From positions 186,001 to 250,000 of the forward strand of contig CAMIIP010000002.1 in assembly GCA_946222285.1 (NCBI GenBank): a stretch of DNA of 64,000 nucleotides, written 5' to 3'. The position numbers and the translations under genes are program-made. Origin of the DNA: an uncultured Rothia sp. Lineage in GTDB: Bacteria; Actinomycetota; Actinomycetes; Actinomycetales; Micrococcaceae. Shown piece by piece: positions 34,258 to 43,508 of this stretch; position 1 is the stretch's first letter, and each line of letters starts with the position of its first letter. The notes below the pieces were generated by a model. That model was not told the DNA's origin. It saw only the letters and a list, made by a program, of their open reading frames with translations, and made no database searches.

Positions 34258-35307
34258 CTAAGCGAACCAGCCTAGCTCGTTAACTTTCGCTTCAATCAGG
34301 CGTGCCAAGGCGAGATAACCCCAACCGTTGAAATGAACGCCGTCTGATGCATAAAGCGATCGTGGAATTTTGCCTTCTTCACCGTCTGCCTGATCATCTT
34401 TTTTATCCCATACTCCGGATCCCATGAGATCACCGTAACGGAGCCAGGTTTGTTTGGTGTTTTCAACAATCCACTCTTCGGGATCAATAAAATTATCCCC
34501 GTAAGTAGTTTTTGCCCAGGCATTGTATGCGAGCACGTTCTTTGTACGCTCTGATTCTGGACCATCTGACTTGTAGCGGAAATGTCCTAATACGAGAGTT
34601 TTTTGGGGTGCCATGGCGAAACATTGCTCAGTATTTTTACGGATCAGATCTTGCTCTTGGAGGTTATTTCGTCCCACCTGAATAACGTGATGGGAAGATT
34701 TACTGAGAACTGACTGGTAAGAAACAAAGTCTGAAGCGCCGGTTTCAGCGGGAGCATAGCGATTTTGACCAGTAACCGTACGGGTGAATGTATAGAATCC
34801 GCTCTCTTGATCAGCTGCATCAAGCACGCAGGGAATTCCCTGAACGAACCCCGGTACGTAGGTATTTTGATTCCACTCAATATTCTTACTCAACAGCTTT
34901 ACCGTGTCAGTGCCTTCAGCAGGCAAAATATCATCGGAAAACTGCAGGTAGGTAGTTAGCTCCTCAACACCTCGGCGGGTTGCAATGTTCGTAGACGTTT
35001 CACCACCGCGCCCAAATTTTAAGATAGGAACTCCCAGATAGGAGTTTAGAAGACGATCTATTCGTGCGTCGAAACCAACGGGAACGCCCTCGGTCACTCG
35101 CGCGTCGTCGAAAGAAGAACTACCCCACAATGCCAGGGAAGGGCCAGCAGGTTCTGGGTAGGCGAAATCGGCGGGGAACTGCGATGATGTTTCTGCGATT
35201 GCGGTAGATAAGGTTACTGCGCTGAGACCGGCAGCAGCACCGCCGACCGCTGCCATGCGCATTAAATTTCGTCGGGAGGGACCAGAACGGGAAAGCGGGT
35301 CAGACAT
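34258..35307 (-). CDS. Exported SGNH-type hydrolase with Tat signal
   Basis: A 349-residue protein with a Tat-type leader (SRRNLM at residues 11-16, then a hydrophobic Ala/Gly run, cleavage expected near TAIAET). The SGNH layout is visible: Ser in GSSS at about 62-65, block II Gly at 101 in GRGGETS, GRNN at 212-215, and DGVH at 322-325 with Asp322 and His325. It is probably an esterase, lipase or acyltransferase acting outside the cell; substrate unknown. The start at ATG 35307 gives the Tat motif at the proper place; the longer frame to 35397 is not needed. It is divergent from a lipoprotein gene. Confidence 0.85.
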   Translation of the reverse strand: MSDPLSRSGPSRRNLMRMAAVGGAAAGLSAVTLSTAIAETSSQFPADFAYPEPAGPSLALWGSSSFDDARVTEGVPVGFDARIDRLLNSYLGVPILKFGRGGETSTNIATRRGVEELTTYLQFSDDILPAEGTDTVKLLSKNIEWNQNTYVPGFVQGIPCVLDAADQESGFYTFTRTVTGQNRYAPAETGASDFVSYQSVLSKSSHHVIQVGRNNLQEQDLIRKNTEQCFAMAPQKTLVLGHFRYKSDGPESERTKNVLAYNAWAKTTYGDNFIDPEEWIVENTKQTWLRYGDLMGSGVWDKKDDQADGEEGKIPRSLYASDGVHFNGWGYLALARLIEAKVNELGWFA

Positions 35308-35414
35308 TCTTCTCTTCTCGTAGAGTATGCGCTCAGGAGTATTATGCGCATCTGTAACACCAACACTATAGTGGACAATAACCGGACTGAGAACCATGCT
35401 AGGGAGTAACTTCT

Positions 35415-36323
35415 ATGACTCGATTGATTAGCCAGGGTGCTTTAGGCATCATACTGGTAGCAACCTGTGCGCTTGCCGGTTGCGCGCCCGCAACAAACTT
35501 TGATGAATTGAAACCCCAAGAAGTGAACTCTGAGCATATCGATCAGCTCAGCGAATGGATTATTCCACCTAACGATGCTGAGCAAGCCCGCCGCGAGTTT
35601 GTGAGCAGGTGCGTAGCTCGGCAGGGAGGAAAATATCAAGAAGCTCTGCGCGATTTTTCGGTAGCAACCTCTCTGAGCAACGGATTAACCTCTGAAGATT
35701 TACGAGCAACAGCTTATGCTCCTAAACCAACCAAGGAGTCCCCGGTAGCTCAGTCCAATCAAAAAGGCCAGCAAGCTTATACGGGAAATGTTAAGAACGG
35801 CACCGTTTCTGCGCAATTGATGGAATTTGATTCGGGCGATATTGCTATTGACGGGTGCTTTGCCCAAAGCCTGCAGTATGTCTATGGTTCGGTTGAAGAT
35901 GGGCTTAAAGCGAGCATCCTCGCACCTCAGTTTGCTCGTTCACTCGCTGAGGACGTGCGTCAAGACGAAGACTACAAACAGCTCGTGTCGAACTGGAGTA
36001 CCTGCATGTCTGAGCATGATTACTCTGACCTAGAAACGGTTGAAAGTGCCTCTGATCTAGCTATGTTATTGCCGGAGGCGAAGCGGCAGAACCTAGCTAA
36101 CACAGATGCAGACTGCCGTGATTCGGTAGATTTTGAACATAAGATTCATGAGATTGAGCAGACCTATTTTGAAGCTGTCTATGATCGGGTGAAACAGTTT
36201 GATAAAGAATTTGAGCAAATCCATCAGAGCGCAGCAGATAACGTGGCTAAAGATCGAGAAGATCCCAAGGATAGTTCACCGGTAACTCCGCCTACCCCTT
36301 CAGAGAGCGCTTCCAGCCAGTAA
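35415..36323 (+). CDS. Predicted lipoprotein, function unknown
   Basis: A 302-residue exported lipoprotein: a short basic N-terminus, hydrophobic stretch and lipobox LAGC with Cys23. The mature part is acidic and helical with four further cysteines (in RCVARQ, DGCFAQ, STCMSEH, ADCRDS) that could form two disulfides, and a disordered Pro/Ser tail. No known domain is seen. It is divergent from the SGNH hydrolase by about 107 bases and upstream of thrC, but its function cannot be read from that. Confidence 0.75.
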   Translation: MTRLISQGALGIILVATCALAGCAPATNFDELKPQEVNSEHIDQLSEWIIPPNDAEQARREFVSRCVARQGGKYQEALRDFSVATSLSNGLTSEDLRATAYAPKPTKESPVAQSNQKGQQAYTGNVKNGTVSAQLMEFDSGDIAIDGCFAQSLQYVYGSVEDGLKASILAPQFARSLAEDVRQDEDYKQLVSNWSTCMSEHDYSDLETVESASDLAMLLPEAKRQNLANTDADCRDSVDFEHKIHEIEQTYFEAVYDRVKQFDKEFEQIHQSAADNVAKDREDPKDSSPVTPPTPSESASSQ

Positions 36324-36401
36324 ACATGCTGTGAGACCAGCCTGGCTTTCACATGCTGAACTGGGGTGCTGAAAGGGTGCAACGCAGGATAATCTAGAGT
36401 C

Positions 36402-37841
36402 ATGCACTACATTTCCACGCGTGATTCATCGAAAACTCCTGTCTCTTTCAGCGACATTTTATTGGCTGGATTAGCACCGGACGGCGGACTTTACCTGCCC
36501 ATCGAATACCCTCAGATAAGTGATGAACAGCTCAGCTCTTGGCGAGAAATTCTTCATGCTGAGGGCTATCACGCGCTGGCTGCGGAGATACTTCAGCTCT
36601 TTGTGGATGATATTCCCGCTCATGATCTCAAAGCGATTACCGCTCGTGCTTATACCACTCCCAAATTTGCTGATGAGCAGATTGTTCCTGTCACCGAGCT
36701 GGAAGCGGGCATCTTTTTGGGTCATCTCTCCGAAGGTCCCACGGCGGCTTTTAAAGATATGGCAATGCAACTTTTGGGAGAGCTTTTCGAGTATGAACTG
36801 GAGCGCCGTCAAGATACCCTGACGATTGTGGGTGCGACCTCGGGCGACACCGGTTCTTCAGCCGAATACGCCATGCGCGGGCGTGAAGGGATTCGCGTGT
36901 TTATGCTAACGCCTAAAGACCGCATGACCCCTTTCCAACAGGCGCAGATGTTTGGGCTGGATGATCCGAACATCTTCAACATTGCCTTAGACGGTAAGTT
37001 TGATGACTGCCAGGATGTTGTCAAAGCGATTTCCTCCGATGTCGAGTACAAGCGCGAAAACCGTATTGGTGCGGTGAACTCTATTAACTGGGCACGCCTG
37101 ATGGCTCAGGTGGTCTACTATGTTTCTTCCTGGATTCGAATGACAGAAACTAACGAACAAAAAGTTTCTTTCTGTGTGCCCACGGGAAATTTTGGCGATA
37201 TCTGCGCCGGGCATATTGCCCGCCAGATGGGTTTGCCCATTGACCACCTCATCGTTGCAACTAACGAAAACGATGTTCTTGATGAATTTTTTAAAACCGG
37301 TGATTATCGGGTGCGTAGCTCAGCCGATACTTTTGTAACATCCAGCCCCTCGATGGATATTTCCCGCGCGTCCAACTTTGAGCGGTTTGTGTTTGATGCG
37401 CTGGGACGAGACGCCGAACGTGTGAGCGACCTCTTTGGCACGCAGGTGCGCGCCGGGGGCTTTGATCTTTCAGATGATGCGGTGTTCCCCGAGCTTGCAG
37501 AGAAGTATGGTTTCCTCTCGGGTACATCGACTCATGCCGATCGCGTGGAAACCATTCGGGACTGTTTTGAGAGGTGCGGTACTTTGATTGATCCGCACAC
37601 CGCAGACGGTGTGAAGGTTGCCCGTGATTTTAAGGCTCAAATCGATACTCCTATTGTTTGCCTAGAAACTGCTCTGCCGGTCAAGTTCGCCGAAACCATC
37701 CATGAAGCGATCGGTCATGACACTGAAATCCCCGCCCGCTTTGAGGGAATCATGGATGCACCACGGCATGTTACCGATTTGCCTAATGACACCGAGGCGG
37801 TTAAGCAGTTCATCGCCGACCACACCGAATCGGCTTCATAG
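36402..37841 (+). CDS. thrC: Threonine synthase, long form
   Basis: A 479-residue PLP enzyme that turns O-phosphohomoserine into threonine, the precursor of isoleucine. The PLP lysine is in SEGPTAAFKDMAMQLLG near residue 111, and the GATSGDTGSSAEYA phosphate-binding loop and FCVPTGNFGDICAGHIA are typical. The length and N-terminal MHYISTRD are of the yeast/Gram-negative long class. A bidirectional terminator follows. Confidence 0.95.
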   Translation: MHYISTRDSSKTPVSFSDILLAGLAPDGGLYLPIEYPQISDEQLSSWREILHAEGYHALAAEILQLFVDDIPAHDLKAITARAYTTPKFADEQIVPVTELEAGIFLGHLSEGPTAAFKDMAMQLLGELFEYELERRQDTLTIVGATSGDTGSSAEYAMRGREGIRVFMLTPKDRMTPFQQAQMFGLDDPNIFNIALDGKFDDCQDVVKAISSDVEYKRENRIGAVNSINWARLMAQVVYYVSSWIRMTETNEQKVSFCVPTGNFGDICAGHIARQMGLPIDHLIVATNENDVLDEFFKTGDYRVRSSADTFVTSSPSMDISRASNFERFVFDALGRDAERVSDLFGTQVRAGGFDLSDDAVFPELAEKYGFLSGTSTHADRVETIRDCFERCGTLIDPHTADGVKVARDFKAQIDTPIVCLETALPVKFAETIHEAIGHDTEIPARFEGIMDAPRHVTDLPNDTEAVKQFIADHTESAS

Positions 37842-37859
37842 TTCGAACGTTACATGTAG

Positions 37860-37891
37860 ATATGCCCGGTTCACTATCGAACCGGGCATAT
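37860..37891. terminator. Bidirectional terminator between thrC and the ABC permease gene
   Basis: A perfect 13-bp stem, ATATGCCCGGTTC (37860-37872) with its complement (37879-37891), and a 6-base loop, between convergent genes. Confidence 0.9.
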
Positions 37892-37924
37892 TTGTGCCCA
37901 ATCTAAATGGGCAAGGCACATACT

Positions 37925-40534
37925 TTACTGGCTGTTATGCAGTGCTCTCACCGGCGGAGTTTTGGACGCGCGGTGGGCAGGCAGTGCCGCTGCGCCCCAG
38001 GTCAGGGCGAGAGTGACTAGCAAGAGGAGAAGGAAACTCAGCCAGGGCACATCGTAGACCACGGTGAGCTGTTCAGCGGCGAGAATCTGTAGCCCTATGG
38101 CGCAGATCGTTGCTCCACCGATGATGCCCAATATAGCGGCGGTAGCAGAAATCATGAGTGCCTCCCAACAAATGAGCTGGCGCAGCCGGGTTCTAGAAAG
38201 CCCCAACGCTCGTAAGATAGCGTTCTCTCGTTCTCGCTGAATAGCGCTGAGAGTGAGCGAATTGGAGATACCTACCACTGAGATGAGAATGCTAGCGGCC
38301 AGCAGAACCATAATCACGGTGAGAACAACAGCTAGTTGCTGATCAAAATCAGCTCGGTCAATCGCCCCTCCGTGTAGAGTCTTTGCATCGGTGTTGAGAA
38401 TTTCAGCCGTTTGAGTGAGAGTTTCGCTGAGTTCTTGGGAACTGAGGTTAGCTCTAGTGTGAATGTACATTTCGCCGGGTGTTTCAGCTACGGCAGGGCT
38501 CCGACGCTCCGCCAGATTTAGTTCAGCGGCGGTGGTATCGGCAACCAGCGGTTGAGTTAGATTCGCTTCAACCACCTGCACCGTCAGTTGGGCAGAACCG
38601 GGTACTCCTGCGAGGGTGACCTGCTGACCGTCGGATAGACCCCAGGATTCTGCCATACCTGAGCCCACTAACAGCTCGTCTTTGACCAGGGGAGTGTCTT
38701 TGAGCGCTGGTACGGTTTCACTGAGACGCGCTGCCTCCACGCTATAGATTATGCGGGGCAGCCCTGGATTATTAGAATCAGCGGTGAGTTCTGCAACCGG
38801 TTTGATCACCTGCGCGGATTCCACACTTTCTTGCTCTTCAATTTTCTGAACCATCCCGTGAAGCTGGGCAGAATCAGGTGCTTGCTGCGAACCTTCGGGA
38901 GCCAACGAAGCCTGCAAGGACACCGGAGACCAGTTTTCCAAACCATAATTGACCGAGGCTTTGAGCGAGGAATAACCCATCAACACAGCCCCAATAATCA
39001 TGGTGGAGATAAAGACCATACGCCCGGTGGACGCCGTACGGTGAGCAGAGCGGGCAGCAGTAGTCTTCGCCAGCGATAGCTGGCTGACCCTGGAGGACCC
39101 GCTAGGAATAATCGAAAGAATCCCTACGAGCGGGAGGGGGAAAAGTAGCAACAGAGACAAGCCCAGCAGTGCACAACCCAGCACAACCAGCAAAGAAATC
39201 TCCTGGGCGGTTGCAAAGATACTCAGAGCCGTTCCAGCACAGAGCAAAAGCCCGCCGACGATGGCGGTGAGCCTCGTCGTCGCCTTCTCCTTCTGCGCTC
39301 CACTGACATTCGAAAACATCGACATCGGCGAAATACGGAAATACTTGAGCGCAGGGCGCAGACCGGATAGCAAGGTCATACTCACTCCCACAGACAAGCC
39401 AATCACAGCGGGTCTCACCGATAAGGGAATCACCCATGACTCAAGGAAGGTCTGCAGAACCATGGCTAGAGCAAATGTTGCTAGAACGCCCAAGACCGAG
39501 AAAACCACACCGATGAGCAAAGACTCTAAGAGCAACATACCCAAGAGAGAACCCTGCGAGGCACCGATAGTTCGCAACAGCGCCAACTGTCTACTGCGCT
39601 GCAGGGTCAGAGCGTCGAAAGTATTAGAAATAACAAAGGCAGACATCATCAGAGCAATCGCCCCAAAAATCAGGAGGATATAAAGCTGAACGTTCACACC
39701 CTCAGTGGTATTGAGGGTCTCCTGATCCACCTGCTCTACCACCGTTGAAACCACCGGCTGGGCCGGAAAGACTTGCTCTGCTGCCCACTTTTTAAGAGAG
39801 GACGGCGCGGCATGAGGTATCGAAGATTTTACCAGTACCTTGCTAACACTGGATAAGACCGAATCTTCCCCGCTACTGCCAGGAGAATTAGAGGCAGACT
39901 CTAAGTTCTCAGCTAGTTCATGCCCACCCTCGAAAATAGTTTCTTCCTGGGGAGCTGCTGTGGGCGAAGAGCTTGTAACCACTCCCACAATCTTCAGATC
40001 GTCATGCTGAGTCGATGAACTTGATCCGACAGGTACAAGAGAGAGCATCTGCCCCGTAGACAGGCCGTGAGCCTTGGAAAAATCAGAAGTTACCAGCACC
40101 TCAGAAGCCGATTGTGGTGCTCGTCCTTCAATCTCCCACGGGAAAAGATCCTGATCATCAGGAAAATTAGTGCGTTGCACCAGTGCATTTTGCCCACCGG
40201 GTAGGGACGCTACATCGAAAATTTGCCTTATCGCCCAGGTGCCCTCAATACCGGGTAACTCGGAGATTTCTTTAACCTGCTGGCGGGTCAGCTGAAAATT
40301 GCCGTCTGCATCTCGTTGAGTATGAGCAGCAGGTGCTTCAACCACCGCATCGGTGTGTTGATAGAGCCCAGCAAACTGCGCTCGCATGGTTGCGGTGCTG
40401 GTTTGTTGCAGAATGAAAATGGCAGTGAGAAAGAAAACCGAGAGAAAAATACCTAGACCGGTGAGAGCCAGTTTGCGTTTTTCATTCATCACCTGCCGCA
40501 GAGCGACCGTGGTAAGAGTAGTTGATGGCTTCAT
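37925..40534 (-). CDS. ABC transporter permease, FtsX/MacB type
   Basis: An 869-residue membrane protein. It has an N-terminal membrane helix (KRKLALTGLGIFLSVFFLTAIF), a large extracellular domain, then blocks of membrane helices with FtsX signatures, a second extracellular domain and a final three-helix block near the C-terminus (SLTLSAIQRERENAILRALGLSR). This is the double-FtsX layout of MacB- or LolE-like transporters that act on peptides or lipoproteins rather than import. The start at 40534 follows the ATPase stop by one base; the longer frame runs into the ATPase gene. Confidence 0.9.
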   Translation of the reverse strand: MKPSTTLTTVALRQVMNEKRKLALTGLGIFLSVFFLTAIFILQQTSTATMRAQFAGLYQHTDAVVEAPAAHTQRDADGNFQLTRQQVKEISELPGIEGTWAIRQIFDVASLPGGQNALVQRTNFPDDQDLFPWEIEGRAPQSASEVLVTSDFSKAHGLSTGQMLSLVPVGSSSSTQHDDLKIVGVVTSSSPTAAPQEETIFEGGHELAENLESASNSPGSSGEDSVLSSVSKVLVKSSIPHAAPSSLKKWAAEQVFPAQPVVSTVVEQVDQETLNTTEGVNVQLYILLIFGAIALMMSAFVISNTFDALTLQRSRQLALLRTIGASQGSLLGMLLLESLLIGVVFSVLGVLATFALAMVLQTFLESWVIPLSVRPAVIGLSVGVSMTLLSGLRPALKYFRISPMSMFSNVSGAQKEKATTRLTAIVGGLLLCAGTALSIFATAQEISLLVVLGCALLGLSLLLLFPLPLVGILSIIPSGSSRVSQLSLAKTTAARSAHRTASTGRMVFISTMIIGAVLMGYSSLKASVNYGLENWSPVSLQASLAPEGSQQAPDSAQLHGMVQKIEEQESVESAQVIKPVAELTADSNNPGLPRIIYSVEAARLSETVPALKDTPLVKDELLVGSGMAESWGLSDGQQVTLAGVPGSAQLTVQVVEANLTQPLVADTTAAELNLAERRSPAVAETPGEMYIHTRANLSSQELSETLTQTAEILNTDAKTLHGGAIDRADFDQQLAVVLTVIMVLLAASILISVVGISNSLTLSAIQRERENAILRALGLSRTRLRQLICWEALMISATAAILGIIGGATICAIGLQILAAEQLTVVYDVPWLSFLLLLLVTLALTWGAAALPAHRASKTPPVRALHNSQ

Positions 40535-40535
40535 T

Positions 40536-41285
40536 TTATGCTCCCAACTGCGCCATGGCATCAAGTACCGATGAGCGAGTAGGGTTCTCAATCCTGCCTG
40601 CGATAGCCCCGTCTTTGAGGAGCAGAACCGAATTGGCAAAGGACGCCGCCACGGGATCGTGAGTGACCATGAGAGTGGTCTGCCCCTGACGGTCGCTGGC
40701 CTCGCGCAGAAGATTGAGTACTTCCTGCCCTGATTGAGTGTCGAGGTTGCCGGTGGGCTCATCGGCAAAAATAACGGAGGGGCGCGGTAGAAGCGCGCGG
40801 GCGATGGCAACCCGCTGTTGCTGACCGCCCGATAGTTGGGCGGGGCGATGTGTGATTCGCTCAGCTAGACCAAGAGCCTCAATAAGTTGAGACTTCCACC
40901 GAACGTCCATATCGGTACCGGAGAGCCCCAGGGGAAGTTCTATATTTTGTTCTGCGGTAAGGGTAGGAATGAGGTTGAAGGACTGGAAAATGAAACCGAT
41001 ATGGCGACTGCGAAAATCGGAGAGAAAGCGATCTTTCTGCCCCAGCAGTTCTTGCCCGGCAATGATCAGTGATGCTACGGCGCTTGAATCCGGCGAATCA
41101 AGGGTGGAGAGCATATGCAAGAGCGTAGATTTTCCTGAGCCGGAAGGCCCCATAATGGCCGTAAATTCACCGCGGGGAAAATCAACCGAGACGCGGTTGA
41201 GGGCGGTAACCGCTGAATCGCCGGTGCCGAAGGTTTTGGAAAGGTTTCTGGCTTGAACAGCCATCTCTGATGTGTATGTGCTCAT
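40536..41285 (-). CDS. ABC transporter ATP-binding protein, MacB/LolD type
   Basis: A 249-residue ATPase. Walker A is GPSGSGKST, the Q-loop IFQSFNLIPTLTAEQN, the signature LSGGQQQR and Walker B VIFADEP; the D and H loops are present (MVTHD). The sequence is close in style to LolD/MacB ATPases that pair with FtsX-type permeases. It forms one operon with the permease and lies beside a two-component system, the pattern of peptide-sensing or peptide-detoxifying modules. Confidence 0.93.
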   Translation of the reverse strand: MSTYTSEMAVQARNLSKTFGTGDSAVTALNRVSVDFPRGEFTAIMGPSGSGKSTLLHMLSTLDSPDSSAVASLIIAGQELLGQKDRFLSDFRSRHIGFIFQSFNLIPTLTAEQNIELPLGLSGTDMDVRWKSQLIEALGLAERITHRPAQLSGGQQQRVAIARALLPRPSVIFADEPTGNLDTQSGQEVLNLLREASDRQGQTTLMVTHDPVAASFANSVLLLKDGAIAGRIENPTRSSVLDAMAQLGA

Positions 41286-41399
41286 ACTCTCATTATTGAA
41301 CGGGAATCAAACACTCACATCGGAATAGAGGCTGATAAATCTGTTTCTCATGAGATGAGGAAATCATACCGGGGTCTGAAGGTTTCCCATTTTTTAACA

Positions 41400-42101
41400 C
41401 TAGTCCATTAATCCCGCCTCATAGGCAACCACCACGGCCTGCACCCGGTCACGAGCAGCGAGTTTGGCAAGAATATGGGATACGTGAGTTTTCACGGTCG
41501 CCTCAGACACAAAGAGTCGCTGGCAGAGCTCCCCGTTGCTGAGTCCCTGCGCCATGAGTAGCAGAATTTCGTGCTCTCTGGCGGTGAGCGAAGCGATCTT
41601 CTCAGCGTGAGGTTGTTGCTCTGTTGATGGTTGGGTCTGCTGGTGAGGGAGGAGCTGGGTCATATGTTCCATCAGCCGCTTAGTTGCTGAAGGAGCAATC
41701 ACACCATCACCTCTAAAAACAGTGCGAATCGCATTCAACAGTTCTTCGGGCGGAGCATCTTTGAGTAGAAAGCCGCTGGCGCCGGAGCGAATCGCCTCGA
41801 ATACATAATCGTCAATATCAAAGGTGCTCAACATAATGACCTTGGTTTCTGCTTCCTGTACCAGAATCTGCCGAGCCGCTTCAAGTCCGTCCATCCGGGG
41901 CATACGCACGTCCATGAGAACCACGTCGATAGTTCCCGCGCTGGACGCCGAAGCGGTGCGAGAAAACTGCTCGACGGCGTCCTGCCCGTCTGCGCACTGC
42001 GCTATCACTTGGATATCGGGCTGAGAATTGAGCAACATACCCAGACCGCTACGAACGAGTTGCTGATCGTCTACGACCATCACCGAGATGGGCTGATTCA
42101 T
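41400..42101 (-). CDS. Response regulator, NarL/LuxR type
   Basis: A 233-residue regulator. The receiver holds Asp10/Asp11 and the phosphoacceptor Asp in VVLMDVRMPRMDG; the C-terminal LuxR helix-turn-helix reads LTAREHEILLLMAQGLSNGEL to VKTHVSHILAKL. A Gln/Pro-rich linker of about 25 residues lies between. It overlaps the histidine kinase gene by four bases and most likely controls the adjacent ABC transporter. Confidence 0.95.
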   Translation of the reverse strand: MNQPISVMVVDDQQLVRSGLGMLLNSQPDIQVIAQCADGQDAVEQFSRTASASSAGTIDVVLMDVRMPRMDGLEAARQILVQEAETKVIMLSTFDIDDYVFEAIRSGASGFLLKDAPPEELLNAIRTVFRGDGVIAPSATKRLMEHMTQLLPHQQTQPSTEQQPHAEKIASLTAREHEILLLMAQGLSNGELCQRLFVSEATVKTHVSHILAKLAARDRVQAVVVAYEAGLMD

Positions 42102-43342
42102 GAAGAAACTCCTTGGGAAAGAGAGAAGGGCAGGGTAGCGACAACCTGAAATCCGCCGTCCAGCAAAGTGCCTGAAGAAAGCGTGCCGCCGTAGAGATCA
42201 ATGCGTTCTTGCATACCGATGAGCCCCGAACCGGTGCCGGGGATGGAAGAACGAGGAGCTGTCGGAGCATCATTTTCTACGGTAATTACGAGTTGCTCGC
42301 GGGTGGTTGTAACCTCAACGTTGATGTGCGGGGTGGACGACGCGTGTTTGGTGATATTGGTGAGTGCTTCTTGAACCACCCGATAGGCGACCAAATCGGC
42401 ACCGGGGGCAAGTTTGCTCTGATCAAATTCTTCTGCGGCGTGATAGCTGATAGGAAAACCGTTAGCGCGCATGGAATCCACCAGTGAATCAATATCGTTG
42501 ATAGACGGTAGCGGACTAAAGAGAGCCTGTTCGTCGGTGCGAAGCACACCGAGAAGCTGGCGCATCTGAGCTAGAGCCGAACGGGAGGCATCAGAGATAG
42601 TTCGGAAAGTTGTTTCGGCTAGATCAAGTTTCTGGGGTGCAGGAATCCCTTGCGCCTTAGTGGCGTAGAGCGCGCCGTCTGCCTGGGAAATCACGCTGGA
42701 TAGCGAGTGAGCCACAATATCGTGCATCTCGCGGGCGATGCGCGAGCGTTCGTCTTGGATGGCGAGTCTGCGTTCTTGATCGCGTTCAAATTCGAGCTGT
42801 TGTGCCCGTTCAAGGAGCTGTTGTTGGCGCAGAATACTGAGCCGAGAGGTATTGCCAATAAACCAGCAAATCAGACAGAACGTAGCACACATAAAAGTTG
42901 CCACAAACCAGATAAATAGATTTTCGATCAGTGGTCCCTGATAATAACCAAAGACTCGTTGAAAGTGAAACCCTCCCAGAGCAGAGGAGAGCATTGCTAG
43001 GGTCAGGATGTTTCGGCGTATTCGAGCATCACCGTGTTTGGCCCAGTGATAAACAATAATTGGCGCGCACCACCACATACCGAGTAGGGGATAGGGGTAT
43101 AACAAACTGGTGGCAAGGGTAAGGATTACCACCGCGGTTACTTTGCGGGGGTGATTGAGCCGAAAGTAGAGGACGCTGGTGCAGAAAAGCCAGAGTAGGA
43201 AACCGAACAGGCCGGAAAATTCAGCAGCTAGAAGACCTAAGCTAAATATACCGGTAAAAAACTGCCCCACTGCCACCGTCGTGATATTGAGCCCGCGCCG
43301 GTGGCGGGTCAGAAAAGTGCGGTGGTTTTGTTCGCTAGGCAT
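42098..43342 (-). CDS. Sensor histidine kinase, HisKA_3 (NarL-partner) type
   Basis: A 414-residue membrane kinase. The N-terminal half has about five membrane segments with short loops and no large outside sensor domain, typical of kinases that sense through the membrane. The DHp His is in EMHDIVAHSLSSVISQ, and the HATPase motif ends GTGSGLIGMQERIDLYGG. Short loops together with an adjacent ABC transporter fit kinases that detect cell-envelope stress. The leuB gene is divergent from it. Confidence 0.93.
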   Translation of the reverse strand: MPSEQNHRTFLTRHRRGLNITTVAVGQFFTGIFSLGLLAAEFSGLFGFLLWLFCTSVLYFRLNHPRKVTAVVILTLATSLLYPYPLLGMWWCAPIIVYHWAKHGDARIRRNILTLAMLSSALGGFHFQRVFGYYQGPLIENLFIWFVATFMCATFCLICWFIGNTSRLSILRQQQLLERAQQLEFERDQERRLAIQDERSRIAREMHDIVAHSLSSVISQADGALYATKAQGIPAPQKLDLAETTFRTISDASRSALAQMRQLLGVLRTDEQALFSPLPSINDIDSLVDSMRANGFPISYHAAEEFDQSKLAPGADLVAYRVVQEALTNITKHASSTPHINVEVTTTREQLVITVENDAPTAPRSSIPGTGSGLIGMQERIDLYGGTLSSGTLLDGGFQVVATLPFSLSQGVSS

Positions 43343-43508
43343 AGCTTTAGTTTAGGGGAGAGGTGAACCTGCTCTGCCTATCTTAGACAGGGCGAGTAAG
43401 AAGTTCATACCCGAGTATGAGAGCGCCTTAGTCCGAGGCAAAATCAAATGCTGAGATGTCCGCTGAGAGAACTACGGAAGCACCAAAAACCCGTATTACC
43501 GTTGAATT

